A stretch of DNA of 64,000 nt from Paenibacillus sp. Soil750 (GTDB taxonomy: Bacteria; Bacillota; Bacilli; Paenibacillales; NBRC-103111). Positions 35,261 to 45,725 of this stretch are shown here, piece after piece. How positions within the stretch are numbered: the stretch's first letter is position 1; each line of letters opens with the position of its first letter. Below the pieces are notes generated by a model that was not told where the DNA came from, did no database searches, and saw only the letters and a list, made by a program, of their open reading frames with translations. The position numbers were made by a program, and so were the translations under genes. The DNA lies in assembly GCF_001428045.1 (NCBI RefSeq), contig NZ_LMSD01000012.1, positions 620,101 through 684,100 on the forward strand. The letters are read 5' to 3'.

Positions 35261-36337
35261 TTACTTAGCCCAATACGGTCTAGACGCGATCACGGTCTCT
35301 CCCGTTATTAACGCTTTTTCAATCATCATACCTAAATAGTGATCCTGTGAAGCCTCTGACAAACTGTAAAACTCCGAACCGCCATTGATATAATTAGCCA
35401 TCTTCGTCAGACAGCTGGCAATAGCAATTTCATCATCATAAAGTCTTGCTGGAGCAAAAGGATTTTGGTACAACCATTGTTCCCCGCAAAGAATTCCTTG
35501 CAGAAAATAACCTTCTGCATTTTCATACTCCCCCCGGTTGACTCGCTTCAAATCCATTTGCAATGGAACCATGTTCTCCTGCTGAATCAGAATACGGTTG
35601 TCGAAGATTTCTCCCCGCTCTCCCCTTATGGAGAGATGGTTGGAACGAATCCATGAACGGTGCTGGTCTTTGGTAAAGTCATAAATTCCCAATTTGTCCC
35701 CGAAATCTAACCATGCCATATCTCTTTGCATGGGAATCATCCTGTCTTCCTCTGGTGGACCGTTCCGGGTAGGACCGTTAACCCATCTGGATTCGAAACG
35801 CATGGCTTTAATTTTGACTTCTTCAAATGTAATACCGAGCATGCGACGGATCAAACTGACGGCGTGGTACAAATGGGAAATGGAAACTGTCGTTTCCGTA
35901 ACAACCCCGAGTTTTCCCGAACGGATTAGGGCTAAACGTGCTTCCTGCACGGGATGAAATTGATACTGTTCAGCTACCTGCACGCGTGCTCCAGTCAATG
36001 TCAACTTGTCGTGAAGAAGTTCTAGTCCCTGCATATCCGGTGCAGGAGGCGTTTCTACCAAAACCGGTATCCCTATTTCCGCTAGCTTAAACAGATAGTC
36101 CAGGCTCTGAGAGCCGCTTACACATAGCACAATGAAGTCCGGTTGATCATACTTTAGAAGCTCTTCTAGGGAATGATAGGCTGGTACTCTCCATTGTTCT
36201 TGCATCGTGATCCTTTTTGATAGATCCCTTATCACCATACTGATGATCTGAAACCGCTCCGGAAGCGCTTCCGCGATTCGTAAAAAGTACTGCGCACGGA
36301 AGCCAGCTCCTCCGATAATGCTGATTTTCACCGCCAT
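35261..36337 (-). CDS. Gfo/Idh/MocA-family NAD(P)-dependent oxidoreductase
   Basis: About 358 residues. The N-terminal Rossmann motif is 'ISIIGGAGFRAQYFLRIAEA', followed by 'PDFIVLCVSG' and 'PVLVETPPAPD' at the place of the usual EKP motif (here ETP, lacking the Lys). This may mean altered or lost catalysis. The family acts on sugars, sugar acids and cyclitols. ATG 36337 is chosen because GGGG lies 8 bases upstream; a GTG start three codons earlier is possible. It is the last gene of the run headed by the YesM/YesN-like pair, 66 bases after the response regulator. It may process imported (methyl)glucuronate-type sugars. Confidence 0.82.
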   Translation of the reverse strand: MAVKISIIGGAGFRAQYFLRIAEALPERFQIISMVIRDLSKRITMQEQWRVPAYHSLEELLKYDQPDFIVLCVSGSQSLDYLFKLAEIGIPVLVETPPAPDMQGLELLHDKLTLTGARVQVAEQYQFHPVQEARLALIRSGKLGVVTETTVSISHLYHAVSLIRRMLGITFEEVKIKAMRFESRWVNGPTRNGPPEEDRMIPMQRDMAWLDFGDKLGIYDFTKDQHRSWIRSNHLSIRGERGEIFDNRILIQQENMVPLQMDLKRVNRGEYENAEGYFLQGILCGEQWLYQNPFAPARLYDDEIAIASCLTKMANYINGGSEFYSLSEASQDHYLGMMIEKALITGETVIASRPYWAK

Positions 36338-36412
36338 TACACACACCCCATTTTATTGAATGCAAACCTAATTATAGTAAATAATTACATATGTAGATGA
36401 ACGGTTTTGAGA

Positions 36413-38035
36413 TCATAGTTTAATGAGGTCTGTAGGGTTCATGCCGGTCATTTTTTTGAAAAGAAGACTGAAATAAGGAAAGTTTTTGTATCCAACGCTC
36501 TCTGCAACCTCATAAACCAGCATATTCCGTTCCAAAAGCAGTTCGCGAGCTTTTTCAATCCTGACACGAGTCAGATAAGTATTGAAGGTTTCACCGGTCA
36601 TATTTTTGAAAATGATAGACAAATGGTTCCGTGAAATGAAAACTTTGTCCGACAGAATAGCCAGCGTTAAGTCCTCCGCATAATGCTCATGAATGTAGTG
36701 CGTAATGAAATCAACGACCTGACGGTGTTTACTGCTCCCCTTCCATTGTCTGCTGTCGCATATAATGGAAATTTTTTCAGATAACCACTTCTGCAGCTGA
36801 TCAGGCTGGATCAAGTCCTTTATCTCTTTCGCAATCTGGTCGTTCGTGAATAGATCGTCAAGTACATGTCCAGCCTCATAAAGACAGTACGAGATAATCC
36901 CCCATAATTCACTACCTAACATCTGAACATATTCAGATCCTATCCCCACCTGGTTCTCCAGTTCTCCAATGTAATCAACAACCAGCTGCTGAGCCTTAGT
37001 TTTCTGGGCACACTTCATGGCATTCGCGAGCTCGTAAGAGAATTTCACTGGAAACAAAGCGACCTGCTCCTGTTCTGTCACCGCTTCCCTCTGATAAGCA
37101 TAAAACTCAAAGGATGGGATTACTCGTAGTTGTCTCGTATCAATGGCACGGAATGCTTCCTCCGTTGAATCTGGAATTTTGGTCCAAACGGACTTTATGC
37201 TTCCACTTCCGACACGGCACATCAATTTCAGATAGCTTGCAACGCTTTCAATAATCTGAATACTCAAATCTTTAATGGCTGTGTGTGTGTGTTCATTGTT
37301 ATCCGATTCCGGATGAATAATTAATACAGCACGTGTGCTGTGAAGCTCTGTATACTCCACAGATGGAAATACCTTGCGAGCCAGCTCGTAAACAATATTA
37401 CTAACGGCGAATCGATATAAGTTCCAGTCCGATACTGAAAATTTACGTACCCTTTCATCACGAACTAGTTCAATCCCGATCACTGCATGGTAAGTATTGG
37501 ACCAGAAACGATACGGCTGAGGCAGAATTTCTCCGCTTTGGTTAGCACTGTCCAATGTACCTACTACAGCTGAACGCACCCATTCCTTCTCAATAAACGG
37601 CTCATACAGCATCAACTTGTGCTCCAACTCGCCTTGCTTCATCCGCTTTTCTTCCACATCTATCAGCTCTTGGATAACCTTGTTTAGAATCACTTTTAAC
37701 GTCGGCATACTGATCGGCTTTGATACATAATCACTGACGTTATACCTTAGAGCTTGTCTGGCATGTTCAAAATCAGAATAACCGCTCAAAATGATAATCT
37801 TTCCAGGAAATTCTTCTTTTCTTAACTGTTCAATCATATCTAAGCCATTCATAAGGGGCATATATATGTCCGTTATAATAATATCCGGCTGTGTAATCCG
37901 GATCATATTTAACCCATCGACGCCATTCATGGCTTCCCCAACCCACTCTGCTTCCAATTCATCCCAAGGAATGGCGCGCTTCATTCCTTGAAGCACTTGG
38001 CGTTCATCGTCAATAATCGCGATCTTCCACACCAT
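36413..38035 (-). CDS. YesN-like response regulator with AraC-type output domain
   Basis: 540 residues. Receiver domain at 1-120, with phospho-acceptor Asp56 in 'DIIITDIYMPLMNG', acidic pair 'IIDDE' and Lys near 108 in 'DYVSKPI'. A long middle linker domain follows, then a C-terminal AraC double HTH ('LTLAILSDKVFISRNHLSII', 'LVYEVAESVGYKNFPYFSLL'). ATG 38035 has AGGAGG upstream. A copy of the shared promoter box lies about 135 bases upstream. It is partner of the sensor kinase just before it and is the likely activator of the adjacent GH67/ABC genes. Confidence 0.92.
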   Translation of the reverse strand: MVWKIAIIDDERQVLQGMKRAIPWDELEAEWVGEAMNGVDGLNMIRITQPDIIITDIYMPLMNGLDMIEQLRKEEFPGKIIILSGYSDFEHARQALRYNVSDYVSKPISMPTLKVILNKVIQELIDVEEKRMKQGELEHKLMLYEPFIEKEWVRSAVVGTLDSANQSGEILPQPYRFWSNTYHAVIGIELVRDERVRKFSVSDWNLYRFAVSNIVYELARKVFPSVEYTELHSTRAVLIIHPESDNNEHTHTAIKDLSIQIIESVASYLKLMCRVGSGSIKSVWTKIPDSTEEAFRAIDTRQLRVIPSFEFYAYQREAVTEQEQVALFPVKFSYELANAMKCAQKTKAQQLVVDYIGELENQVGIGSEYVQMLGSELWGIISYCLYEAGHVLDDLFTNDQIAKEIKDLIQPDQLQKWLSEKISIICDSRQWKGSSKHRQVVDFITHYIHEHYAEDLTLAILSDKVFISRNHLSIIFKNMTGETFNTYLTRVRIEKARELLLERNMLVYEVAESVGYKNFPYFSLLFKKMTGMNPTDLIKL

Positions 38036-38167
38036 ATTTACCTCCTTTAGCTATTACATTTATTAGCATTCAAGAGTAATACGTCTAACAACTATGACTG
38101 GATTCTAGGCGTTCCTGACTGCCATCATCTTCATAATAACGACCTATGATAAAGGTTTAAATAGGAA

Positions 38168-38197
38168 TGATGCACAAATTATTATAAAATATCACGG
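38168..38197 (-). promoter_or_regulatory. Shared promoter box before the YesN-like gene
   Basis: The minus strand reads ATATTTTATAATAATTTGTG then CATCA. It is closely related to boxes at 41938-41970 and 45726-45756 and to the relic copy at 35209-35236. A site for the local AraC-type response regulator is inferred. Confidence 0.6.
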
Positions 38198-38224
38198 TTC
38201 TTCATTCATTTCTCTAGTATATTG

Positions 38225-39958
38225 TTAATTGGTTGGTGGTTCTGTCAATAATGGAAGGAATATTTCGACACGGGTTCCCCCTTCTTCACGTTCGTACAGC
38301 TCAACGCCGTAGATATGACGGAAATAGCCTGCAATTCTTTCTCTTACATTGCGAATCCCGTAACCACCCGTGTGACGCTTACGCTTATTCTCCACCACTT
38401 GTTGGAGACCGATACCGTCATCATCGATGATGATCTGGAGCGAATTCTCTAAACGGTTCATCTGAATATGGACAGAACCAGTCAGCCTTGTGTTAAATCC
38501 ATGAACAATGGAATTTTCAACGAAGGGCTGCAAGGTTAGTTTAGGAATATACAGTTCCATGACATCTATTGGCACATCAATAGCATAATTAAGGCCGTTC
38601 CCCCAACGAAGCTGCTGGATTTCCAGATAGCATCGGATATGCTCCAATTCATTTTCAATTGGAATGAAACTGTTTCCGTTAGATAAGCCGATCCGAAACA
38701 TTTGTCCCATCAGTTCCAGAATTCGGCTAAGCTCTTCGTGTCCGGCCTCAATGGCCATCCAGTTCAGCTGGTCAAGCATGTTGTAGAGAAAGTGAGGATT
38801 AATATTAGCCTGTAACGCTTCAATTTCAGCTTTACGCTGTTGCTCATATCGCTGCTGGAGGGATAAGTACAAATCTTCGATCCGCTCGTTTTGCTTTCGG
38901 TAGCCGGCAAATAAATAACCAAACTCGTTCTGGTAATCTCCTGGCAAGTCCTGATTCTTACCACCGATCGAATAGGAGCTCATGGCAGATACCAGCATAT
39001 TAATTGGTTTCGTAAATTGTCTACTTAAATAGAGGGTCAGCATTAACATCAGCAGTACAGCGGCAACACCAATGATAACAATAACCTCCGCCAAATGGAC
39101 GCTACTTGCAGTAATCTGATCCCATGGTGTCATTTCTACTAAAGTCCAATTGGAGTCAGACAACTTCGAATATACCAAAAGCGAATCTCCCACTGTAGAA
39201 TTCCCGCGGATATGGATAAAGCCGGATTTCTCGGTTTCCATGTTCGCCCTTTGACTCATTTCGAACTGCTCCTGCATTTCACCTATTTTCAAAATTTCCT
39301 GCCCGTTACTGTCTGTCATAATCCGATTGGAACCCCTTGAGCGGCCTTTTAACAGGGATCGGATTTCTTCGGCTTTTACATGAATAACAACAACACCTAA
39401 AAAAGTATCATTAAATAATATTTTCCTCCCAAAGCTAAGAACTGGAACATTCCCCGTGAAGCTAGGAATTTCATACTCGGATGTCCAGGCAAAATCACTT
39501 TTGTCCAAATACTGGCTCCATTCTCTTCGATTATCCAAGTCCTCTATATCCCAGAATTGGATGTAACTATTTTCTTCTTTCCGGAACGGACGCTCCATAT
39601 ACAGATCAATACCTTGAATGATAGGAATGGAATATGTAAGGTTGGCCATGGTATTCTGGACATTGTCGGCTTTTTGGTGCCGATCGAATTCATCCTGACT
39701 ATTCCAAAGAAGTCTAATCAATTCATTGTCACGGGAAGTGGACAAGGATATCTGCTCAATCATTGTTAGCCGTGTTGAAATTTCGTTGTTTAATTCTTCC
39801 AACAATTGTTGTTGATAATGGGAGGTGTTTTTCACCAGAGCTTTAGAAGAAATATTGTAGCTCGTCCAAACAATACTGACTAGAACCAGAAAGATGAGAA
39901 CAAAAAAGCTGCGGAAAAATAGGCTCTCAATTCGAAACTTCTTGAAAATATTAGTCAT
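38225..39958 (-). CDS. YesM-like sensor histidine kinase
   Basis: 577 residues from ATG 39958 (GGGAG about 9 bases upstream; a 26-residue longer reading lacks support). Membrane span near 15-35, extracellular sensor region (about 40-290), second span ('VIVIIGVAAVLLMLMLTLYL'), HAMP, then a His_kinase domain with 'INPHFLYNMLDQLNWMAIEA' and an ATPase with 'PFVENSIVHG' and 'DDGIGL'. The type senses extracellular sugar and phosphorylates the YesN-like partner encoded 190 bases downstream. Confidence 0.92.
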   Translation of the reverse strand: MTNIFKKFRIESLFFRSFFVLIFLVLVSIVWTSYNISSKALVKNTSHYQQQLLEELNNEISTRLTMIEQISLSTSRDNELIRLLWNSQDEFDRHQKADNVQNTMANLTYSIPIIQGIDLYMERPFRKEENSYIQFWDIEDLDNRREWSQYLDKSDFAWTSEYEIPSFTGNVPVLSFGRKILFNDTFLGVVVIHVKAEEIRSLLKGRSRGSNRIMTDSNGQEILKIGEMQEQFEMSQRANMETEKSGFIHIRGNSTVGDSLLVYSKLSDSNWTLVEMTPWDQITASSVHLAEVIVIIGVAAVLLMLMLTLYLSRQFTKPINMLVSAMSSYSIGGKNQDLPGDYQNEFGYLFAGYRKQNERIEDLYLSLQQRYEQQRKAEIEALQANINPHFLYNMLDQLNWMAIEAGHEELSRILELMGQMFRIGLSNGNSFIPIENELEHIRCYLEIQQLRWGNGLNYAIDVPIDVMELYIPKLTLQPFVENSIVHGFNTRLTGSVHIQMNRLENSLQIIIDDDGIGLQQVVENKRKRHTGGYGIRNVRERIAGYFRHIYGVELYEREEGGTRVEIFLPLLTEPPTN

Positions 39959-40056
39959 CTGGCGTTTCTCCCAACTGTAATTACTGTGAAAGAAAACGGT
40001 AAAGCTACGAAGGAAGCTCGTCTCTTTACCGTCCAATTTGCATATTCAAATTTATC

Positions 40057-40899
40057 TTAACCTTTAATCCCCGTCGTCGCAATGCCCTCAACAAAATAAC
40101 GTTGCAGAAACGTAAATACGATAGTTGCAGGGAGTATAGATACTAGAGACATTGCCAGCAATTGGCCCCATTCTTGAGCTGATTGCGCATCATTGATCAT
40201 CCGCAACGCCAAACCTACGGTGTATTTATCTACCGAGTTTAGGTACAGCAAGTGGCCAAGGAAGTCATCCCAGTTCCACAGGAAGCAGAAAATCATGATT
40301 GTTACAATTGCGGGTTGGGTCAGTGGCAGAACCACACGCCAGAATATACCAAACCATGAACAACCGTCAATCTTCGCAGACTCGTCAAGATCTTTTGGGA
40401 TACCTCTAATAAACTGAATCAGCAGGAAGACGAAGAAACTACCGCCCGCTCCACTTGCCACCAAGTGAGGAACCACAAACGGAAGATAGGTGTTTACCCA
40501 ACCCAGTTGGTGGAACATAGCATATTGCGGAATAATTAGTACTTGTGAAGGCATCATCAAAGTCATCATAAGAATAGAAAACCAGAGATTCTTTAATGGG
40601 AAATCTAGACGAGCAAAGCCGAATGCAACCAAGGTGGTTGAAAAAAGCGTTGCAATTAAAACCATTGCTTCAAGACTAAATGTATTTACATAAAAGTCAG
40701 TAAATGTGCGTCCGGGAATTGCATGCCATCCATCCGTGTAGTTGCTCCATTTGGGAACCGAAGGAAAGATCCCAGGCGATCCAAGCTCTGCATTCGATTT
40801 AAGTGATGCACCAACCCACCAGATTAAGGGGTAAATCATAACAATACTGAACACAATCATAAGGGTATGGCGGACAGTAGCATTCCATTTTATGTTCAT
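40057..40899 (-). CDS. CUT1 ABC transporter permease (MalG type), GH67-linked system
   Basis: 280 residues, six predicted spans, with the EAA loop 'DLDESAKIDGCSWFGIFWRV' and terminal 'GIATTGIKG'. It overlaps the stop of the partner permease by 4 bases (ATGA), with AGGAGGT inside that gene. The histidine kinase gene follows. Together with the upstream permease and the binding protein at 44326-45645 it forms a transporter probably for xylo- or aldouronate oligosaccharides; the ATPase must come from elsewhere. Confidence 0.9.
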   Translation of the reverse strand: MNIKWNATVRHTLMIVFSIVMIYPLIWWVGASLKSNAELGSPGIFPSVPKWSNYTDGWHAIPGRTFTDFYVNTFSLEAMVLIATLFSTTLVAFGFARLDFPLKNLWFSILMMTLMMPSQVLIIPQYAMFHQLGWVNTYLPFVVPHLVASGAGGSFFVFLLIQFIRGIPKDLDESAKIDGCSWFGIFWRVVLPLTQPAIVTIMIFCFLWNWDDFLGHLLYLNSVDKYTVGLALRMINDAQSAQEWGQLLAMSLVSILPATIVFTFLQRYFVEGIATTGIKG

Positions 40900-41855
40900 T
40901 TTCTTTTCTTACCTCCTGTGTCAGTTTCATAGAAGACCCAATACTTCGAAGTGCCAGCAATAATGGCTGCTACTATGACAATCATGACCAGCATAATCCA
41001 TGCTAAAGCTGAAGCATATCCTAGCTCATAGCGACTGAAGGCCCTCTCATATAGATATAATGCGTATACATACGTAGAATTCATCGGTCCGCCATTGGTA
41101 ATTACGAAAGCAGAAGTAAACATTTGGAATGAATTGATTACACCCATAATTAAATTAAAGTAAATAATCGGTGAAAGCATTGGTAGCGTAATTTTGAAAA
41201 ATTGTAAAACCTTGTTCGCACCATCAACGGATGACGCTTCGTAAAGATCGTTTGGGATTTGCTTTAATCCTGCGAGAAAGATAACCATGGCTGAACCGAA
41301 CTGCCAGACCGTTAGGAGAATCAGCGTCCATAACGCAGAGCCAGGATTCGTAATCCAACCTTTTCCTACTATTCCGAATATGGACAAAATTTCGTTAAAG
41401 ATTCCGTCAACACCAAAAATATTACGCCACAAAATCGATACGGCAATACTTCCACCGATAAGAGAAGGAAAATAAACCGCGGTTCGGTAAAAGGAAATAC
41501 CTTTCATAGCCTTATTTAAGAGTGTTGCCACCAACAAAGCGGCAACCAGTTTCAACGGTACTGATGCCAGCACATATTGAAATGTTACTTTGACTGATTG
41601 GGTAAATCTCGGATCATCTGTAAAGATACGGGTATAGTTCCGTAAACCAATCCATTTAATTGGTTCGAGCAACGTATAATCGGTAAGTGAATAATACAAT
41701 GATAGAAACATAGGATACGCCGTCAATCCAAAGAATCCGATTAACCATGGAGAAATAAACAAATAACCTGCTAACGGGGCATCCCATCTGCTGAGAAACT
41801 TGCGCATCTTTTTCACTTCAGCGCCGTTTGCAGCAACGGTAGTAGAATTGTTCAA
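40896..41855 (-). CDS. CUT1 ABC transporter permease (MalF type), GH67-linked system
   Basis: 319 residues. It starts at TTG 41855, supported by AGAGGTGA 6-7 bases upstream. A cytoplasmic N-tail leads to 'PLAGYLFISPWLIGFFGLTA', then more spans, with the EAA loop 'DLYEASSVDGANKVLQFFKI'. A shared promoter box lies about 83 bases upstream, right after the GH67 terminator, so this gene begins a transcription unit that runs through the kinase. Confidence 0.9.
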   Translation of the reverse strand: MNNSTTVAANGAEVKKMRKFLSRWDAPLAGYLFISPWLIGFFGLTAYPMFLSLYYSLTDYTLLEPIKWIGLRNYTRIFTDDPRFTQSVKVTFQYVLASVPLKLVAALLVATLLNKAMKGISFYRTAVYFPSLIGGSIAVSILWRNIFGVDGIFNEILSIFGIVGKGWITNPGSALWTLILLTVWQFGSAMVIFLAGLKQIPNDLYEASSVDGANKVLQFFKITLPMLSPIIYFNLIMGVINSFQMFTSAFVITNGGPMNSTYVYALYLYERAFSRYELGYASALAWIMLVMIVIVAAIIAGTSKYWVFYETDTGGKKRK

Positions 41856-41937
41856 GTATAATCACCTCTGTACTTTCTTTATAATCGGTATTTTATAACT
41901 CTATTATATAAGTCGCTCATCTCAGTCTATAGTAGGG

Positions 41938-41970
41938 AAATCATCGAATTATTATAAAATATAACGAAAA
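41938..41970 (-). promoter_or_regulatory. Shared promoter box before the permease/kinase unit
   Basis: The minus strand reads TATTTTATAATAATTCGATG, nearly the same core as at 38168-38197 and 45726-45756. It abuts the GH67 terminator. Confidence 0.6.
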
Positions 41971-41971
41971 A

Positions 41972-41998
41972 CGAAGAAGCTAGCCGTGGCTGCTTCCT
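41972..41998 (-). terminator. Terminator after the GH67 gene
   Basis: The minus strand GAGGAAGCAGCC pairs with GGCTAGCTTCTTC (mismatches tolerated), then CGTTTTTCG. Confidence 0.65.
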
Positions 41999-42028
41999 CG
42001 AATGGCGTTATACATAGGGAGAATTACT

Positions 42029-44095
42029 TTAGGAATAAATCAATCGTTCGGCACTGTCGGCAATCCCGCTTTTTCTGTAAAAATAAGTATTGATCCGATC
42101 TCTCCATTCTCTGGCATGCTCCACTTGCTCTTCGATACGCTCAGCAACTTGCTTATGCAGTACCTCATTCATGGTTCCAGCTAGACTGTACCATTGTGCA
42201 ACAAGCTGCTCTGCCTTTTCCACACCTTCGAAATGAGTGTCATATATATGCTGAATAACGGTTTTACCCGAATGAAGGACGTGAATATAGGGAACATGAT
42301 GGAAGAAAAGCAAAAGTTCGTCCGGGCAATCTGCTAGAGATTCATATCGTTCAAAATTTGGTGAGTTGTATTGGGATGTATATCCAGTACCTGTTGCCAG
42401 TGTCCGATCAACACCGATTCCATGCCAATCTGCATAATGATACGTCCCCCACTTGGCGTATTCGTATCCGTCTACATCAGGGCCATAGTGAGTATGGGGA
42501 GTAACCATAAACCCAACGCCTAGCGGTGCCGTATAGCTCTCATAAATGGCTGGCGAACTCATTAGCATGTTCTTAATCACATGGATGATATTTTCATTAT
42601 CGCCGAACGTAAGCTTGATCCATTCCTCTGCAATATTCTCAGCAGTCAATTCTGGATTCCAAACCAACCTTCCATAGCCGTACAAATTGGCTTGCGCCAG
42701 CAAATGGCCTGTCCAATTCATGTCATCGCCGATATTGGAAACAGCAGCAATGCCTGCCAACCGATTGCCATGAACCGCCCCGCTGGCAATACGCTTAATG
42801 GATGAACCTTCACCATTGGTGTAGGTTTCAAAGTCCAGAATTTCCTTCCATTGAGGGATTAAATAAAACACGTGTCGTTGCTGTCCTGTATACTCCTGAG
42901 CAATTTGGAATTCTAGCACCTGATTTGTGGACGGCATGGCTCCCAACAGCGGAGATACAGGCTCTCTGACCTGGAAATCCATGGGACCGTTTTTGATCTG
43001 CAAAATGACGTTATCCATAAAGCGACCGTCCAAGGGCTTGAAGTGATCATAGGCGGCTCGAGCACGATCCGTTTTTCTGTCGCGCCAATCCTGCTTGCAG
43101 TTATAAACAAAGCAACGCCAAATAACCATGCCACCAAATGGCTCTAATGCCTCAGCCAGCATGTTGGAGCCGTCAGCATGATCTCGGCCGTAAGTAAAAG
43201 GTCCCGGTCGGTTCTCAGAATCCGCTTTTACTAAGTAGCCGCCGAAATCCGGGATAACCGCATAAACGTCCGCTGTTTTTTCTTTCCACCACTGGCGCAC
43301 ATCCGAGTCAAGGGGATCCGCAGTCGTCAGACCGCCGATTTCGATAGGGCTGGCATAATTGACCGATAGGAACAGCTTGATTGCGTACTCACGGAAAATA
43401 GCAGCCAGTTTGGCCACATCAGGCAAAAATTCTGTAATTAGTTTACTTTCCACTTTATGAACATTCACATTATTGATTACAATTGCATTCAGCCCTGCGG
43501 AGGCAAGCATTCTTGCGTAATCTCGAATACGGCCATGATCTTCGGTAATCAGGTTATCTTTGAAAAAGATGGATTCGCCGGCATAGCCCCTTTCCACGCT
43601 GCCGTCCATATTATCCCACTGATTGATCATCCGTAACATATTGATAGGATTTTCAACAATATCTAATTCGTTAATGTCCGAGCCTGTACTTAACAGACGA
43701 AGCAAGTGGAAGGTTCCGTATAACACTCCTTTGGCGGAAGCCGCACCGATTGCAATACAATCGGTTTTTTTATCAGTTATAATGACATAGCCTTCCTGCC
43801 CAACCTGTGTAATTTTCTCCGCTGTTACTATACGATCTACATGAGGATTGTTGCCAAATGTTCCAATCGCAATGACAGGTTTCCCTTGTTCCGCAATTTC
43901 AGGCTGCACGCCCAAGATCCCCTCTAGACCATGGGTTAATTCTGATACTGCGGTTTGAATAACTGAATCCTTTTCCGTTACGTGAATTCGGTTAAAAACC
44001 GCATATTGATCGAATCGATCACCGGGTAACAATTGGCGGTATCCTAGCCATGCTTGATATCCGCTGCCGGCTTGGAAGGTAGAAAATGTGCCCAT
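42029..44095 (-). CDS. aguA: GH67 alpha-glucuronidase, cytoplasmic
   Basis: 688 residues with no signal peptide, the usual length for bacterial GH67. The GH67 pattern is clear: N-terminal 'AWLGYRQL', '[13 protein letters not shown]', '[20 protein letters not shown]', '[20 protein letters not shown]', '[11 protein letters not shown]', and '[20 protein letters not shown]' near the C-terminus. It removes 4-O-methylglucuronic acid from short xylo-oligosaccharides after import. ATG 44095 follows GAGGAGG. It stands between the binding-protein gene (230 bases upstream, with a terminator-like hairpin) and the permeases. This strongly suggests the whole unit handles aldouronates from GH10/GH30 digestion. 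Confidence 0.93.
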   Translation of the reverse strand: MGTFSTFQAGSGYQAWLGYRQLLPGDRFDQYAVFNRIHVTEKDSVIQTAVSELTHGLEGILGVQPEIAEQGKPVIAIGTFGNNPHVDRIVTAEKITQVGQEGYVIITDKKTDCIAIGAASAKGVLYGTFHLLRLLSTGSDINELDIVENPINMLRMINQWDNMDGSVERGYAGESIFFKDNLITEDHGRIRDYARMLASAGLNAIVINNVNVHKVESKLITEFLPDVAKLAAIFREYAIKLFLSVNYASPIEIGGLTTADPLDSDVRQWWKEKTADVYAVIPDFGGYLVKADSENRPGPFTYGRDHADGSNMLAEALEPFGGMVIWRCFVYNCKQDWRDRKTDRARAAYDHFKPLDGRFMDNVILQIKNGPMDFQVREPVSPLLGAMPSTNQVLEFQIAQEYTGQQRHVFYLIPQWKEILDFETYTNGEGSSIKRIASGAVHGNRLAGIAAVSNIGDDMNWTGHLLAQANLYGYGRLVWNPELTAENIAEEWIKLTFGDNENIIHVIKNMLMSSPAIYESYTAPLGVGFMVTPHTHYGPDVDGYEYAKWGTYHYADWHGIGVDRTLATGTGYTSQYNSPNFERYESLADCPDELLLFFHHVPYIHVLHSGKTVIQHIYDTHFEGVEKAEQLVAQWYSLAGTMNEVLHKQVAERIEEQVEHAREWRDRINTYFYRKSGIADSAERLIYS

Positions 44096-44281
44096 GTATA
44101 AATAAATCCTCCTCGTGTTGTCTTCATTATTATCTCAGTGTTTGTATTCCCAAATGACACCTGAAAGACTTTCTATGATACATCCACTGGCCCAAAGCGG
44201 TATAATCCGTGCTTAACGGGCTTCTAGCTGTTAGTATCAATCTTTCCATGATATCCTCCAATCCCATTCAAAAAGATTAAA

Positions 44282-44317
44282 AGATACCCTGGAACAAGTA
44301 TTTGTTCCAGGGTATCT
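44282..44317 (-). terminator. Strong hairpin after the binding-protein gene
   Basis: A 16-bp perfect stem (AGATACCCTGGAACAA and complement) with a 4-base loop, followed by TTTAATCTTTTT on the minus strand. Such hairpins commonly protect highly expressed binding-protein mRNA while limiting downstream readthrough. Confidence 0.8.
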
Positions 44318-44325
44318 GACATAGA

Positions 44326-45645
44326 CTACTTTTCGTATGACTTCGATGCAGACTTCAACTGATCAAAAGCTTGTTGTGGGGTAATTTTACCAAAAGTAAG
44401 TTGATCACCGACCAACGTCCAATCCTTGTCAATAAAGTTGGTCCAGCCACTTGTTGAATCCCAAGTTTGACCGTCTTTCTCTGTTGCGCGAAGCAGATCC
44501 AAACCGACCTTATCTTGATCACTAAAGCTAGATTGAAGAAGGGCAGAAATGTCTTTGTTAGCAGGCAAACCGCGAACTGTTCCCAATATTTTAGCTGCTT
44601 CAGCATCATTAACGAACCAGTTGACAAACTTCTTAGCTTCTTCCTGCTTCTTCGAGTTTGCGCTAACAGCCAAGTACATCGAAGGCTTCAACCAGCCGCC
44701 CGGAGCGGAGGCGCGAGGCATGGTCACCAAAGCGTAGGCACCTTTTTTCAAGCTATCATACGTACCATATCCATTAGAGAAAGCATAGCGTACCAAGATT
44801 TTCCCTGAAACCATTAGGTCCAATTTAGGATCATTTTCTTTGTCAGAGGCATTTACGTCAGCTGGAGGAACAAGTCCATCTTTGCGCAATTCTTCGAATT
44901 TCTTAGTCCATTCTAGGTAAGTCGCTTGATCTACATTAAATTTGCCATCTGGGGAGACAACCGAACCTTTCCCTTTAGCATACTGATAGGCAGAGTAAAC
45001 GAAGTAATTACCGCCGTAATCCTTAGTGAAATACGTTCCACTAGGTAATTTCGACTTAGATTCTTTGGCTAGAGCAAAGTATTCATCCCAGTTCCAACCA
45101 TTAGCAGGATTCTTTATGCTTAGTTTATCCATTGCCGCTTTGTCATAAATCATACCAAAGGCAACAGAACCAAGGGGAATACCGAATTGTTTACCGCCGG
45201 ATTGTCCGCCAGCCATCAGTTTAGCATCAAATTTACTTACATCCACAGTTGGAGTCAGTTCAACTAATTGCTTGCGGGCAGCCCAATCGGGCGTCCAGCC
45301 CGGATCAAGCTGTACAATATCCGGCGCATTGTTGGCAGCCGCTTGCGTGGACAATTTGTCCAGATAACCGTCCATACCAGAGTACTCAGGTTCGAACGTT
45401 ACGTTCGGGTTGTTCTTCGTGTACAACTCAAGTGCCTTCAAGGTTGCGTCATGACGATTCTGAGCCCCCCACCACATAATACGAAGCTTTACCGGCTCGG
45501 TGGATGCCTTGGCTGTCGCTGTCGGTGCGGCAGTTGGTGCTGAACTACTAGTTGTTCCTTTGTCGCCACCACCACAAGCAGCCAGTGATCCAACCAAAGC
45601 AGTTGTTGTAGCCAAAACGGCTAAAGAACGTTTCCATGTAAACAT
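44326..45645 (-). CDS. CUT1 ABC solute-binding lipoprotein, GH67-linked system
   Basis: 439 residues. Signal with lipobox 'GSLAAC' (Cys near 24), a Thr/Ala/Pro-rich linker, then a type 2 substrate-binding fold ('LRIMWWGAQNRHDATLKALE', 'WNWDEYFALAKE'). ATG 45645 follows TAGGAGGGG. It has its own promoter region with the shared regulatory box at 45726-45756. The decayed copy of its 5' end at 35010-35236 shows it once had a duplicate. The ligand is probably an acidic xylo-oligosaccharide, judging by GH67 next to it. Confidence 0.9.
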   Translation of the reverse strand: MFTWKRSLAVLATTTALVGSLAACGGGDKGTTSSSAPTAAPTATAKASTEPVKLRIMWWGAQNRHDATLKALELYTKNNPNVTFEPEYSGMDGYLDKLSTQAAANNAPDIVQLDPGWTPDWAARKQLVELTPTVDVSKFDAKLMAGGQSGGKQFGIPLGSVAFGMIYDKAAMDKLSIKNPANGWNWDEYFALAKESKSKLPSGTYFTKDYGGNYFVYSAYQYAKGKGSVVSPDGKFNVDQATYLEWTKKFEELRKDGLVPPADVNASDKENDPKLDLMVSGKILVRYAFSNGYGTYDSLKKGAYALVTMPRASAPGGWLKPSMYLAVSANSKKQEEAKKFVNWFVNDAEAAKILGTVRGLPANKDISALLQSSFSDQDKVGLDLLRATEKDGQTWDSTSGWTNFIDKDWTLVGDQLTFGKITPQQAFDQLKSASKSYEK

Positions 45646-45725
45646 TGTTACCCCTCCTAAATGTCATTTATTGTTTTTATTTCTGTTACTATCGTAACAA
45701 CTCAGCAATGAGATTGATATATGAA

